A stretch of DNA of 64,000 nt, taken from the NCBI RefSeq assembly GCF_010093815.1, contig NW_022985558.1:1507819-1571818 (forward strand). The letters are read 5' to 3'. The notes beneath the pieces were generated by a model. The model ran no database searches and was not told the origin of the DNA. It saw only the letters and a list, made by a program, of their open reading frames with translations. Positions 1 to 13,379 of this stretch are shown piece by piece. Within the stretch, counting starts at the first letter, position 1, and each line of letters starts with the position of its first letter. Source of the DNA: Pseudovirgaria hyperparasitica (lineage: Eukaryota > Ascomycota > Dothideomycetes > Acrospermales > Acrospermaceae). A program made the translations under genes and the position numbers.

Positions 1-387
1 ATTACTTATTCACGCTAGTCTAGATACCCTAATAGATTCCTAGGGACCTTTCGGTAGGCTTCGGAGTCATCCATAGGGTATACTTTAACTCCCTTTCTTT
101 TATATATGGTGGCTATACTAAATCCCTTTAATACCCTAGAAGAATACCGTCTTTAGAGGCCGGTGGAGCCTACTATAAGCTATTCTATTATTATACCTTA
201 TTTATATACGAAGGCAGCGTACCTCGCCGCCGTAACTAGGGCGGCTAAGTTATCTTTTCTCGATAACCGAGTAACATTTTTAGGCCGGATTTTCTTAGAA
301 AGTAACTCTATATAACTTATTTCTATATCCGTATAAAAATATATCCTATCCCCTTTATTAGTAGGTTTACCGGACCCTATTTAGTAC

Positions 388-424
388 GGATTATTAGTTA
401 AGGGTAGCCCTTAACTAATAATCC
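388..424. repeat. perfect palindrome, 17-18 nt arms, 3-nt loop
   Basis: Arms GGATTATTAGTTAAGGG and its exact reverse complement are separated by TAG; an extra C/G pair at 387/425 extends it. The core arm TTATTAGTTAAGGG is the same as in the paired palindromes of the LINE family further right. Here it lies inside a gypsy-like element, which makes it the odd one of the set. Confidence 0.9.
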
Positions 425-999
425 GGCTTAACTCCGGCTTCTAGCGATATACTCCGCTATATAGTTAGTCTCTAGCCACGGAGTTACCCTCCTTCTCTAA
501 GACTAGAATATACTCATCCGGACTAGTTTCGAAGGTTATACGTTCTTATCTATATATAGAGTAGACTATTAAGAGTACTTACCCGGAGGCTAACCTCTAC
601 ACCATAAGTAAGGCCTACCTAGCATATAGCTCCCCTAGGATAAGGTTATAATTAAGTTTACTATATATAAATATCGAAGTGGCCGTAACGATCCGACCTA
701 TATAGATAGGGTATTACTATACTATTCCTACGAATAGAGTGCTATACTAAGTAGTACTAACTAAACTTAAGTTCTTTATATATAGTAGAAGCGAAGATAT
801 CGCTAGCCCGAGACGCCTCGTAGCATCTAGTCGAATACTATTTATCTACGCGCTACTATCGAATAGTACTATACTAGTCGCCCTTTTAGGACCAACTTCC
901 ACGGGGTACCTTAGACACTCGGCTACTAGCCTTACTATCTCTTCCTTAAGCTAATTAATATCTCGTTACATGATAGCCGTCCCTATAGCATAGAGGGGT

Positions 1000-3050
1000 A
1001 CTAATATATTAAGTTTATTTATCTCAGAAGCCATAGCATGGTCGTTTCTTCCTTTCTTCTCGGCTCTCTCCTCTTAAGCCTTATAGACCTCTCTAGCTAT
1101 AAAGTCGGGGGCGCCCTTCTCAAACACCGCACGACATAAGTCACTATTAAGACTTAATAGTTCGCTAATAGTAATATTTATAGTTGTCCCTAGAACGCGC
1201 ACTAGCCATGCTTCGCTAGCTTCTATACTTAGCCGCTATCCCTCGCGTAGATAGTTATTAAGCTTAACGCCTCGGATACGTGCCTTTTAACTAGGATTTA
1301 GGCTATCCCCTTTATCTATCTTATCCTTAGACGCCGTTAGCTCTTATTTAGACGTTCCCTAGTTACTACTCTTCTTACCGTCCTTCTATTCCTTAATAAT
1401 TCTTATATACTACCCTTCACGCATTCCGCGGAGATAGACGATCTTTCTTTCCTTAGTATAATTAGATGTACTCTTCGTGATCCCCCTTCTAGATATTACG
1501 AGTATAGCGGGCTCTTCTAGGGCTATCTCCTTACGGATATATCTATTACTAGCTACGTCGAAGCGTTCGTGGAATTCTATATATCTATCTTTCTTACTCT
1601 CGGGCGACGTAACTTCTTCTTCCGAATCGCTATCCGCCGAGGCCTAGTAGGGACCCTTTATAGATTTTATACTAATACTATATACTAGTACTCCCTATAA
1701 AGCGTTAATATTTACTATAGACGTGGAAACCTTCACTCCCCCTCCGTACTAGCTTAGGCTATTTTAAACCGTTACTACGTAGTTCCGGATAGTTTATAGA
1801 GTAGCTTATAACCCTACCGAGGAGGGTAGTAATAGGATTTCTTCTCCGTTTACCCCGAAACGCCCTTAGAATACTCGCACCCCGTTAATATTTAGTAATC
1901 CGTCTCTAATATATCCTACTATCTCCGGACATCTATATATTAGGTAATCTCCTCTATATATAATGCATACGATCGGTCTTCGAGGCCTATCCTAGGCTAT
2001 AACGCCTTCTTAGAAGTCTCGGGTAGAGACGTATTCTCTATTCTATATATAATTCTATAGATAAACTTACGTTAGTTCTATAGGCATGCCTCGTACTTAG
2101 GGGTATATTAAAAGATTTAGCCTTCGCGCCTACTAGTTAATAATAGCCGAAAGTAGCTTAGGTTCGTACTTCTTAAGGGATGGGAATAAGAGATTAGAGG
2201 TAAAGTAGGACTTCATCTTAATTAACGTGAGGTCTAGTTTACTAAATCTCTCTACTATCTCGTTAAACTTATCCGATTCTAGCGCGATATATACTTCGAC
2301 TAGAGAGGGGTGGCTAAATTTATTAGTTCTTCTTTCTTTATATAACTACTCTTCTAAGCTAGTCTTCTTACTCCCTATCTTTAATTTATAGTATATGGCT
2401 ATGGCTAGCTCTTGTGCGGCTAAGTACTTATTAATACGAGCTAGTTCCTTAAGTACTCTAGCCTTTCGTAATACGAAGCCATAGATAATTACCTAGTCAT
2501 AACTATATACTTCTATCGTGAGTTAACATTTCTCTATAGCCCGAGCCTTAAGACTATTAGGCAGCCCTTCTAGGAAGAGCTCTATTCGCGAATATAAGCT
2601 TAGGTTTCCTTTAGCCGTAAGTTTCTCTATAATAATATAATACCGGGAGTAGTATATAGGGAGAGAGTAGAATAGGTCTACTTTAACCATTTCCACGTAT
2701 TTTCGGATAAAGTAGATGGTACCTTCCTCGAGGGCGGAGTTAAATAGAGAGAATTCCTTTAATAATTCTTTACGTAGCGTGGCCTACTACTATTTCTAAA
2801 ACCTACTTATTTCTTTAATGGTAGGACGGAGATAGTCCTCGTAGTATGACGGTAGGGAGGTTATCTTCTTATTAGGTGGAACTTTATAGTTTATATATAT
2901 GTCCTCGTACTTCCGAAGGAAGGCCGTAATATTTATTCCTTTAAAGCGCTTAGGGGCTAGAGTAGATAGAGATACTATCCTTCCTTATCGCGCAAATACT
3001 ACGAAGAAGTTAAGTATCTCTCTACGAGTTACTAGGTCGTTATTTTAAGC
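1000..3050 (-). pseudogene. gag-like polyprotein with CCHC zinc knuckle (RIP-degraded)
   Basis: A single minus-strand frame can be followed for over 1 kb if TAG stops are read as mutated CAG. It contains a segment typical of fungal retrotransposon gag (about 2,880-2,500: a helical stretch with a 'FLEGLP' signature) and then a CCHC zinc knuckle at 1,929-1,967, where the second Cys and the His are now Tyr (C-x2-Y-x3-Y-x4-C) by C-to-T/G-to-A changes. Downstream, near 1,050-1,250, is a segment that fits the linker before an aspartic protease. Gag proteins package retrotransposon RNA in the cytoplasm. The start is not identifiable. This cannot make a protein in its present state. Confidence 0.6.
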
Positions 3051-3105
3051 TCCTATCGCACCATTACTAGTAGTAGGTATACTAGTGGAGACGCTGGGGG
3101 TAAGG

Positions 3106-3134
3106 TTATTAGTTAAGGGATTACCTTAACTAAA
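3106..3134. repeat. degenerate copy of the shared palindrome
   Basis: The left arm TTATTAGTTAAGGG is intact; the right arm reads ACCTTAACTAA with mismatches. Lies just upstream (minus-strand sense) of the gag-like frame of G3. Confidence 0.6.
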
Positions 3135-4005
3135 GGTTAGCCTAATGCGTCTACCTATAACACCTATCATCCCTTCTCCATGTTAATTAATCCCTTTATA
3201 AGGTAAACTATTACTATTATCTTCATTAATATAAGGTTCACGGTATCCTACTTATATTATTATCTTCGTGTAAGGCGTTCCTAAAGTAGTATACTCGTGT
3301 GGCCGTGTTTATAAATAATAGCTATAGTAGTACTAAACAGGTTATATTTATCGTTTTTAAACTCTTCTTTACTACTTCATCTAGCCCTATTTTATATCCT
3401 ATTCCCCTAAGACATTTTCGAGTCGCGCTATCACCTATGTTAGTATGTATATGCTTTTTACGGCTACTTTTAAGAGGCTAGCCCCTAGCGACTCCGGACT
3501 CCCTGTTTTCTAGACTCGTAGCTTCGATCTAGTAAGTCTAGACTACCTTATTAGGCACGCCATATACTTCCCCTAAGCTAGTTTCGGAGTCCTAATCTCC
3601 CCCTATAAGTTTATAGTCCGGGTACGACCTCTAATATTATAGTAAGCTATCGCTACGTGTGTCCCTTTTTATAAATAGCTATGTTCTTAGTATAGTAGTC
3701 GCGACGAACTTATAAGTATCTCTCCTAGGTATTATAAGTTCTCTTTAAACGCACGACTTCTTATTAGTTCTCTTTTACGATAGGACGGGTCTATATAATA
3801 CTCTTAATTAATTCTTTAATAGCTAAGCCTAATAATTAATACCCATAGAGGCCTATAAACGTAAGGAAAGGTCGAATCGTCGAATATTAGTAATGGGGGA
3901 AGCGTGCCGAGTAGAATGACCGAGGAAAACGCCCTCCTTAAATATATAATAAAGCCATGTAATCGAGCTAGGGACATATACATGTGGGGCTGTAGGAGCG
4001 GCCTT

Positions 4006-6536
4006 CTATATTACCTTTATTAATTAGTCTAAAGATTTACTAACTAGCGGTAATAGATAACGATTCTTCTTAGTTACTATATTTAGTATCTAATAGTTAA
4101 CGTATAGACATAAACTTCTATCTTTCTTCTTTACGAAGAGAATAGATGCGCTAGCTAATAATATACTATAACGTATCTAGTCTCTTCTAAGGTATTCTTT
4201 AATATATTTATAAAGAACTTTAAGTTCTAGTCTTAAAAGTAGGTAAAGTAGGCTATAAGGGACGTCTACTCCCTCTTTAAGCTCGATCTTTAGCTTATAC
4301 GGCCCGTAATTAGAGAGAAGTAACGTATCTTCTACTAAAAATATATCCGTATACTATAAATATACGTTAGATAGCGTGTCTTCGCCCTAATTATTACTAT
4401 TATTCTTATCTTTATTAATGATTAATAAGAATATAAGATAGATTAGTAACGATCGGGTCTATATGGTGAGGTTCTATACCTCCTTACTAATAGTTATAAC
4501 TTACTAGTATAATTTACTACGGTATTATCGGAACGTTAATATCCCCTTCTAAAAATTAAGGATGGGGTTTAGATGTCTAAGCTTAGGTATCCCTAGAATT
4601 ATATTCTATTAGCTAATATTAGCCACGATAAATTTATTAGACATCTACTATTTTATTATCTTTAAGTTATAAACTTCGTAATTTATTATAGCTTTATCTA
4701 AAGTTCTAACTTTATATCTATTAACTATAATAGTTCGGCTAACTTTACCGAGATCGTACGATAATCTATACTTCTTTATAAGAATTAACGAAATATAGTT
4801 ATCTTCTATACTAGTATCTACGAGGGCCTATATAGTTTTATTACCATTTACTATAGGTAATAATACTTTTAGTAATATTAGGTCTTTACTTACCGGAAGG
4901 CGCTACGGCTCCTTCTAAGTATAATTTAGCTAAGGACGCGGTTAGGTCTCATGTACTAGTCTATTCTTTTTTCGGATTCTTATAGTTAGGCGAAATATAT
5001 TATATTTCTCTATACTTATAGTAACGAAGTATACTATAATCCTACTATTTTATAATAGGCGTTATATTTAAGTCTATGCCTTATCCTTTTCCGTGTTAAG
5101 AAGCACCGCCTTAACTATTTTAGTATTCTCTTAACGCGTTTCTACTCTAATTTATACTCTTCTAGCGCTAATCGTAGTAAGATTACTCTTAATCGAATAT
5201 ATTTAATTAACCTCGTTTCTAACCCGTATAGGGTTCATCGGTTTTACCTAGAGAGCCACGTTCCTTAAGGATGCGGTAGTATTTATTAGCTTTCTTCTCT
5301 AATTTATATAGATAGTTAAAACTTAATAATACTATTTCTAGTCTTTCGCGGATTAACGGAAGTAGTACTTTATAAAACTAGAATATATAAATATTTTTCT
5401 ATAGTATAGGGATATTATTCTATAGGTTTTAGAGGTATTATAGTAGTTAAGTAGGTGTCTAGTTCGGTCGTTATACCACGCTTCTTAACTTAGATAGTAC
5501 CTTTCTTTCACGTTCTCTATCCGTTCCGAGGGTATTTAGTATAAATATAGCTAAATATTTCTAGGTTATTATAGATAGTAGCTATACTTCCTTCTATCTA
5601 TCCTATTAATTATAGAATTATAAGTCTAGGTATCGTTCTCCGAACGAAATACGTTATACTTTAGTAGAAAAGAGTAGAGGGTTATCGAGAAAGTACTTTT
5701 CGTAGTCTCTCTTCTAGTCTTTCTACTCCTTTTAGTTCTTCTCTATAAATATAGTTAGGTCTTTAGGTTTTAGTATATCTAGAGAAGAAGTAGGGTAAAT
5801 CGGTAACGAAGCGGCCGGGTATACGGTGGATTATCGTAACTCTAATAGTAGGTGAACTAATTCCGCCTAAATTAGTATAGGAAGTCGTCCACCTACTATC
5901 GTTCAGCTTAGTTCTTTAAGAGACTCCTTAAGTTCTTATCTCTTTACGAGGAGTTTCGCGTATTCTACCTATTCTTTAAGGGTTTAAATCTCTCGAGCCT
6001 AATTCGCGATATATTTCTAAAGTTCGGCGATAGTTTATTATAATACCTCGCGTGGCTCCGCCACGACTCATTATCCGGCTTTATATTATTAGAAGTTACT
6101 TAGCGTATCTACTATTTCTTCGTCTAAAAGCTCCGTGATTCGGTCTAATATTTCTACTTCTTAGTTAGAAATAGCCGGGATTAATACTAATTATAGAGGA
6201 TCCCTATTATTTAATATAGTATTACTTATCTCTATAGTGGATCGTGTCGACCTTCTCGGTTCTAGTTAGACTATCTTAACTATAGTACTATATAGAGAGT
6301 AATTTAAATATAAGAATAGGGTTATTAGATAGTAGTATAGTTAGATAGAATAATAGGGTGTATTCTATTATAGAACGAATTACTACCGAACCCTTTCGGT
6401 AGAAATCCGAGAGTATATATATAAAGGGACGCCGATCTATCTAGCACGTAACTATTTACCGCCCTTCACGTCACCTCCTAACCCTATTAGCTAAGGTACG
6501 TGTAGGTCGGGTCCTACCTAAGGCTAAGTCCTAACA
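4006..6536 (-). mobile_element. Ty3/gypsy LTR retrotransposon G1a, 3'-truncated
   Basis: The 5' LTR start is at 6,536, where the minus strand reads TGTTAGGACTTAGCC. Going left there follow gag (about 6,240-5,050), a retropepsin segment (about 4,950-4,520) and the start of reverse transcriptase (about 4,230-4,030), after which homology ends at G3. The segment 4,403-6,536 is a near-identical inverted copy of 61,863-64,000 (about 96% in the stretch I compared), and the differences I saw are C/T or G/A. The element is inserted in E3a, whose protease frame stops exactly at 6,537. Confidence 0.85.
4030..6240 (-). pseudogene. gag-protease-RT polyprotein of G1a (RIP-degraded)
   Basis: Minus-strand frame with many TAG stops. 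A CCHC knuckle (C-x2-C-x4-H-x4-C, partly changed to Tyr) precedes a retropepsin-like segment with the motif 'LVDTSIEDNYIS' (DSG/DTG active site eroded) and the flap-side 'IILGIPKLRHLNP'. RT begins with the '[19 protein letters not shown]' block, the fungal gypsy '[20 protein letters not shown]' motif, at about 4,080-4,160. RNase H and integrase are missing because the element is cut at about 4,005. Confidence 0.8.
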
Positions 6537-6539
6537 CTA

Positions 6540-8760
6540 AGGGTCTTAACGTTCTCTAGGGTATAATTTCCTTAGTTTTCTAGTTAATTATAGGGTTAAC
6601 TTCTTTAAGCTATAGTATTTCTAGGATTAAGTTATATTATTCTAGGTCTACTATATCTAGTTATAATTATTAGTATTCTACTATTAAGACTAAATCTAGA
6701 GGTTCTATTTCTAAGTATACTATTCTATTAGTATATTCTATATTAAGTTCTTTAAACGTAGATAATTTATATAGTTCTTCTTTACTATTATAGGGTATTT
6801 TTAGTTTATCTACTATGGTTAGAGAGATAAAATTAGACTATACTCTACTATTAATTAGTACCTTAATAGAGCGTTTTTAATAGAGCTAAATTTTAAGAGA
6901 TATTCGTGTTTTATTATCTAAGTTACTAATAGATATAAGAGATTTTTTTTTTTAGCTCGGTTATTTCTCTTAGTGCGTCCGGTCTTCCTAGTTTTTTTAT
7001 AGCTTACTAAGTTTCTATTCTATTTCTTATATAAGTTAGATTATAGATTAAACTTATTTCTTAATTTTATCTAAGTCTACTTAAAGATTATACTATATAA
7101 TAGCCTTAGATATTAGATAGGTTCGGCACGTAACATCCGGGCATTAGATATATTAGTTCTCCGGGTAAATCTTATTTTCTATCTATTTTAATATAAAGTA
7201 GTTTTTATTAGCTTCCTTAGTAATTATTTTATACTATTATATATCTTTATCCTTAAAGACTTTTAGAATTACTTAATTTTAATACTATTATAGAAACTAT
7301 TTCTAGGTTTACTTCTTATAAAGATAATAAAGATAGTTATTATAGAGATAGATAATCTAGAAAGTCTTACTATATTCCTCGTGGTAGGGTAAAATAAGTT
7401 AGTTATCTTCTAGTTAGGTTTCTATATCTCTTAAAGGTAGGTCTCTATTATCCTTACTTATATATTTTCTATAATAATAGATAATATAGTACGTAATAGA
7501 GTCTTAGTTTATTATTAACTTATTATATAGTTCTTCTATAGTAAGGTTTTCTTTCTTACTATCTTTCTTAGTAGTACTTCCTTTAATTATTACTTCTTTA
7601 GATACCGTTTCTTTAGTTAGTTTAGATCTTCTTATTACTTCTAAGTACTTCTATAGTTCTATTTTTTCGTAAAGTAATAGGGGTTATTTACTAGCTATTA
7701 AAATATTTCTTTTCTTTAGATACTAACCTACACTATCTTTTTCTAACTTATATATAAAATAGAGGTCGTTAGTATAACTAGTCTATAATATAGCTATATA
7801 AGGTACTTCTTCTTTTTCTATAGTAAAGTTTCCTTATCTTAGTACTAGATCTTTAATCTAATTTTTCTTATTCTTATTTTTCGGGTATTCGTGGGCGTAG
7901 TACCCCTTTTCTTTATAGTAGAGATACTTACCTTCTTTCTTTAGTTACTCCCTTTCTTTATTAGATAGACGTTTTATCTATAAGGCGCTAAGCTCTATAG
8001 GTACGGGTCTATTATAGAATCCCTTATATAAGTAGTTTAGGGCTCTATTAACGTAGCCCTTTCTTATATCTTATTTAAGTACGGGTTAAAAGACCTTCTT
8101 CCCTCTTTTCTTATAGCGTCTCTTATATAGTTAGTTATTAATCTAGACTACTAGCTTAATATACTTCTAAAGGTCGGTAGGACGGTCTCTCTCTCTAGAG
8201 ATTTTATCCTTAACGTTATTATATAGTCTCGTATAGAACTAAAGGATTAGAGATTTATCATCCTATCCTAGCTAACTAGAGATTTATTAGAATTTAGAGG
8301 CGTAGTTAGACGTAGATTTTATCTAGACTATTTACTAGATCCGTCTCTTAGCTATCCTTTATTTATCTATATCTCTAAAAGTTATCTTAATATATTCCTC
8401 GAATTCTTTAAAGTATTTAAAGACCTTAGTAGTATTATTCTATTAATTCTACGGATCGTTTTCTATAAAGTCTCTTAAGTAGAGTTTAAACTAAGCGAGT
8501 ACGTCTCCCTTTAGTAGTCTAGTAGCGAATATAACTTATTCTTCTAGGTCCTAAATTTAATAGGCCTAGAGGTATATTCTAATCTATATTAGGAATCCTT
8601 AGAGTTCGCTTTACTTACCTTTAAAAGGTTCTAGAACTTTTCTTTTAAAGCCCTCTTTAGCTTTTCTAAGTTTAATATTTTCCCTTTAGAGCTCTACGAC
8701 TTACTTCTCTAATTCTATAATAAGGTATCTAACTTATTCTATAGTTAGTACTTATAGAGT
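6540..8760 (-). pseudogene. gag-protease of E3a (RIP-degraded)
   Basis: Read on the minus strand, a zinc knuckle appears near 7,900 (Y-x2-Y-x4-Y-x4-Y in the present sequence, aligned to C-x2-C-x4-H-x4-C: 'KYLYYKEKGYYAHEY'). Farther left is a retropepsin-like segment with 'SRVQSNFISL' in the place of 'SGAxSNFIS' and 'LILEILQLKEVNPIINQ' in the place of 'LILGMPWLKEVNPxIxW'. The frame ends at the G1a insertion. Family: gypsy-type gag-pol; function would be particle assembly and polyprotein cleavage. Not functional now. Confidence 0.75.
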
Positions 8761-9198
8761 AGTTTACGAAGATAAGAACTATCTATTATTTACTATTTTA
8801 TATTTAAATAGATAGCGTAAATACTTACTTTAGAGTCTAAGTAGAAGTAATTAAACTATAATAAACCTTCTCTAATAAGGATACGGCTTATCCCTAAAGT
8901 AGTCTATTCTATAGAGTATTCTAGCTTTTCTAAAGATAAAGGTACTTAGAAGACTTAGAGGAGTATAAGTAGGTTTATAGTAAGTATTAATAGGGTATAA
9001 ATAGTAACTAGCTAGTAGGCGAGTAAAGTAGTAATTATATCGGTATAAGTTTAAATTAATTACTATAGAACTATCTCTAGAGATTAGGTCTAAAGGGTCT
9101 ATATAGTTCTACTAAGGTCCTCTAATTAGAATACTTATTCTAAGTATTTAGTATATTACTTCGAATACTAATATTCTATTTCTAATTACCTAGTAGAC

Positions 9199-9222
9199 TA
9201 CTTAGAATACCTATTCTAAGTA
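9199..9222. repeat. dyad in the E3 LTR
   Basis: TACTTAGAATA and its exact reverse complement are separated by CC. A related, less perfect dyad lies about 75 bp away near 9,130-9,155. The same pair is in the two other E3 copies. Confidence 0.8.
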
Positions 9223-9374
9223 TCTATAATTAGCTCTCTCTATAGGTATCTATCTCGGCCTTAGATTACTATCTAAGGCTACCTATCGTATTATAGGTAC
9301 CTCTTCTACATACTATACTATTTCTTATACTACTCGTGCTAGAGTCTACGTATCCCCCTATGGCTCTAGCTAGT

Positions 9375-11787
9375 AATTTATTATACCTTAGATACTAATA
9401 TACCCTAGCTTCTACTAGGTATATCTCTACTATTAGTATAATAGAAATAGCTATATAATAGTATATTCTAGAATAACTAAATTACTATCTAGAAAATAAA
9501 GAATAACTAAGAGTATAAAATATTATAAATAACTAAGATAGAGAGAACTCTACTTAGAGATACTCTTATAGATAAAATTAAATACTAAATAATATATATA
9601 GAAAGAAAGATTAAGAAAAGAGAAACTATTCTTCTTAATATCTTCTAGAGTCTAGTCTAGAATATCTAAGAACTTACTATGAAAGTAAAAAAGATACTAG
9701 AGTTAAACATAGAATCTAGACTAGACTAGATTAAGACTAGTCTATTAAAGATCTAAATAGATCTTATTTAAGAAAAATATTCTAATATATAGATATAAGT
9801 TACTATACTAATAGATAGTATAACTAGAATAGCTTAAATACTAAGAATATCTAAGAAAGAAGTATATAATATATAAGTTACTATCTAGAATAAGAAAGGA
9901 TTTATATAGGTCTAGTAAGTATCTCTAAAGGATATTATTAATAAAATTAATAAATTAAAAAAAATATAGTTAAATATAGTTATAGCTAAACTTACTCTAG
10001 AAGATATAATATTAACTACTACTACTAATATAGTCTAGTAGACTATCTTTTATAATCTAAATGAAATAAATAATATCTTCCCTAGTATATCTATTTATAT
10101 AAATATATATCTAATATAGATATATACTATCTTTATCTAGAGCTATATTATTATAAATAATAATATTAAGTAAATAGAGTAATCTAGTTAGTAGAAGTAC
10201 TCTAGAATTAAGATTATAAAGATATAATAGAAAAATATATAGAGAATTAAGGTAAAATTAAAAAAGAATACTCCATTATAATAGTAGATCTTAGAGACTC
10301 TACTTTTATTTATAGAATTATATAAGAAGACTTCTTAGCTAAAGAAGAACTACTTATAGTAGAACTATAGAACTAGATATAGATAATAATCTAATACTTT
10401 AATTATTAAGGGTATAAATATACTAGATAGAGATACTCTTAAAAGTCTATATATAGCTAGTATTATTAGAGCTATAGTATCTAAGAATACCTCTATAGAG
10501 TCTAGAGTAATAGTATATATAATAGAAATACTACTAAGTACTCTAACTATAATAGAAAATACCTATTCTAGTTAGTAATATATATAAAATATAAATAAGT
10601 TACTAAGTATATTAATACTATAAAGGTAAGAGAAATAAGATAGATATACTAGACTATAAGGTCTCTAGTAACTACTCTAATCTTACTAACTACTCTAATC
10701 TTATTTATAAATATATTAATTAATCTATAAGGGGATAGTAATAATATATAATAGTATACTATATAGAGAAAGATAGACTAATCTAGAGATATACTTAAAG
10801 TAGCTACTATATAAGGGTAATTACGCCTTAATATAACTAGTATATAGACTTAAGCTTTCTCTAATATCTAATAAGAAGTTAGAATACCCTTATTATTATA
10901 TAGATGAATATATAATATAAATAAGAAAACTAGATAACGCTCTTAGAGAAGATAGATACTATAATAATAGCTATCTAGAAACTATATAAATACTACTAAA
11001 CTAATAAACGAAAAATATACCTAGAGTATTATACTATCTACTCTTTAAGTCTAGATAGAAGAGTTCTATTCTATATATATAAATTAATCCCGCTCTTAGA
11101 GTAGTTCTATATAGAATAAGATAATCTCTAAATAATACTATATCTCTAGATACATATAAGACCTCTCTATATGTATAATATTTATAACTAAAGAGAATTA
11201 CTTATACTAGATACTATACTAGAGAGTATTATAATATAAGAATAATATATTCTTCTAGATAGCTTTAATCTCTACTATAGATAGTAGAGAGACTTAATAG
11301 TTATAAGAGAAGAACTTAGAATAAGAGAACTCTATATAAGGTACTATAACCTTTTATACCTTCTTATACTAGTTAGATAAATTATATAAAGAAAATATAA
11401 ATAGAATAAGAAGAGATCTATACTTAACCTTACTCTTACTATAGAATATATAAGCTATAGAGTATAATACTACTATCTAAGTAAGATATAGATAGACTCT
11501 AACTATAAGTATATAGAGACTATAATAGATATATTTATATCTAATAAATAATATAGAAGATAGCTATAAAAAGATACTAACTAGAAGAAATATATAGAGG
11601 ACCTAGAATTAGTAATTCTAGATCTCTCTATAGTTAATATATCTAATAGTCTAGCTATAGATAGAGCTATATAAGTCCTTCTTTAAGTCTTCTAAGACTT
11701 AAGAAATAAATATATATTATACTAACTATATAAGTCTCTAGATATAAAGAGTATACCTTAAATATAAGAAAGTAGATAGAAAGCCCG

Positions 11788-11834
<47 letters not shown>

Positions 11835-12965
11835 CTAGATAGCTAAGGTATAGAAGAAATAAAAGAAGATAATCTAATCTTATAATAGAACCCTCTATAA
11901 TAAATAGTATAAATACTAGTATAAGATTACTAATAAATATATATAATAGACTATAGAGCTATAGTATATAGTAAAGTAGACTAAGAATATAGATATACTA
12001 CTACTACTACTAATACCTCCTCTAATATACTAGAAAAGAATATATATTATAAGTCTAGAAAAGATAGAGATTCTCTATAAAGTTATATTTCCCTCCCTAG
12101 AGCTAGTAGACCTATTAGATATTAATAATACTATATATCTAGATATAGTTAATATTTCTATATAGATTATAGAAGGGGATATATTTAATACTATTAAAGT
12201 ACTTCTAAATAATAAAGTATCTAGACTAGATAGAATACTAAATAGATACCTTAAATATACTATATAGATAACTCTACTACTTATTAGTCTTATCTTCTAG
12301 ATATATACTAAGAATAGATACTATCTCTAAAGCTTCTAAACTATCTATACTATTATACTTCTAAAACTAGAGAAGAATTCTAGCTCTCTAAAAGAATAGA
12401 GACTAATTACTCTTCTCTTCTATCTTAGTAAGATACTTAAGACTATAATTATAAAGAAGATAAGTACTATAGTATAGAAATATAATCTTCTTCTAGTAAA
12501 CTAGAAAGTAAAGACTAGAAGCTCTCTAATTACTACTATTTAATATATTCTTAAAGTTATCTAGACTATATAGAAGTAGAGATATATAGTAATACTACTC
12601 TCTCTTAATATAGCTAGTATATTTAATAAGATAAACTATATAAGACTTATCTATAATCTATAGAAGAGATATATATCTAAATAGATTATAAAGTTTATAT
12701 AGTTCTTTATTACTAAAAGAATTAGCTAGATATATATCTCTAGATATTAAAGTAAATATAAGAAGATAATATATAGTATTCTATAAGGAAATACTATCTC
12801 CCTAATTCTCTTTATCTTCTTTACTATAGATCTTCTATAAAGAATATAATATATAGAGGTAGTAGAATATACTAATAATATATATCTTCTAGCTATTAAT
12901 AATAATACTAGTCTAATATATAAATACCTTAAATAAGACTATAAGAGATACCTCTAGTAGATAAA
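9375..12965 (+). mobile_element. Tad1-like LINE, copy D, 3'-truncated and heavily mutated
   Basis: Collinear with LINE-C (from about 46,325 to 49,860 there): ORF1 about 9,480-10,780, endonuclease about 10,840-11,640, RT about 12,080-12,960. Nearly all C and G outside CT/AG contexts are lost, CpG included. The copy stops at 12,965 just after the RT catalytic block, where the G2a LTR starts; the missing 3' part is not found on the far side of G2a. The left end lies close to the position of the 5' palindrome, against the E3a LTR. Confidence 0.85.
11793..11829. repeat. (TA)n microsatellite inside LINE-D
   Basis: A run of alternating TA. The same place in LINE-B (about 39,240-39,250) has only a short TATATATATA, so the run expanded in this copy. 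Confidence 0.95.
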
Positions 12966-13203
12966 TGTTAGGACGGGAACTATAACGGACCTATATGGAC
13001 CATTCTAATCCATGCAGCCACGTAGTGGCCAGAGCTAGGTTGAGTTAGCTAAGTTAAGTAAGGTCACTATATAAGTAGACCGTATAAACCGATTTCTACT
13101 CATTAGGAATTAACCTCGTATAAGAGTAAGATTACTCTATAAATACATTCCTATATCTCTCTATGAACTATTAGACTACTATCCTATATCTTCACTCTTT
13201 ATA
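12966..13203 (+). repeat. 5' LTR of G2a
   Basis: 238 bp, starts TGTTAGGACGG. Contains the small palindrome CCACGTAGTGG near 13,018. Matches the 3' LTR at 20,782-21,019 along its whole length with RIP-type differences. More diverged relatives are at 57,504, 27,560-27,798 (reverse) and 44,119 (reverse, partial). Confidence 0.9.
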
Positions 13204-13379
13204 TTTTAATTCCTCTCTATATAGCACGACGGTAGCTTATAGAGATAGCTCCTACTACGCGCTATAATACCCGTGGCACTACCTTACACGAGAGACTCTC
13301 TCTAAATCTAAACGAAGAGAATAGTCTCCCTATAACCACCTCTACTAATAAGTATACTCTATAGGCTATCGTACTAATA

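Larger units (their letters stand above)
1..4005 (-). mobile_element. Ty3/gypsy-like LTR retrotransposon G3, truncated by the window edge
   Basis: Read on the minus strand this stretch gives a long gag-like frame (about 3,050 down to 1,000) followed by poorly preserved sequence continuing off the left edge. It is only moderately mutated: CpG is frequent but most Gln/Trp codons have become TAG. The right boundary, near 4,005, is where the reverse transcriptase of the neighbouring element G1a stops abruptly; I take this as an insertion junction but see no clear LTR terminus or TSD. The part from about 3,140 to 4,005 has no recognisable coding and may hold the 5' LTR/leader. Two copies of a palindrome seen in the LINEs of this window lie at 388-424 and about 3,106-3,134. 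Assignment to Ty3/gypsy rests on the gag only. Confidence 0.6.
6537..9374 (-). mobile_element. LTR retrotransposon E3a, truncated by insertion of G1a
   Basis: Third LTR family of the window, in minus orientation. The LTR occupies roughly 9,374-8,900 and carries the dyad at 9,199-9,222. Gag follows (about 8,760-7,400) with a CCHC knuckle at about 7,870-7,930, then a protease (about 6,860-6,560). Coding stops at 6,537, where the G1a LTR begins. Related plus-strand copies lie at 31,385-32,330 and at 32,331-32,446 continued at 41,884-44,118. E3a is the least mutated of the three. LTR edges are inferred from where copies stop matching. Confidence 0.75.

Noticed and set aside
3299-3481. 60-codon plus-strand frame
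   Set aside because: Lies in the non-coding right part of G3, with no homology I recognise and no start context; chance frame.
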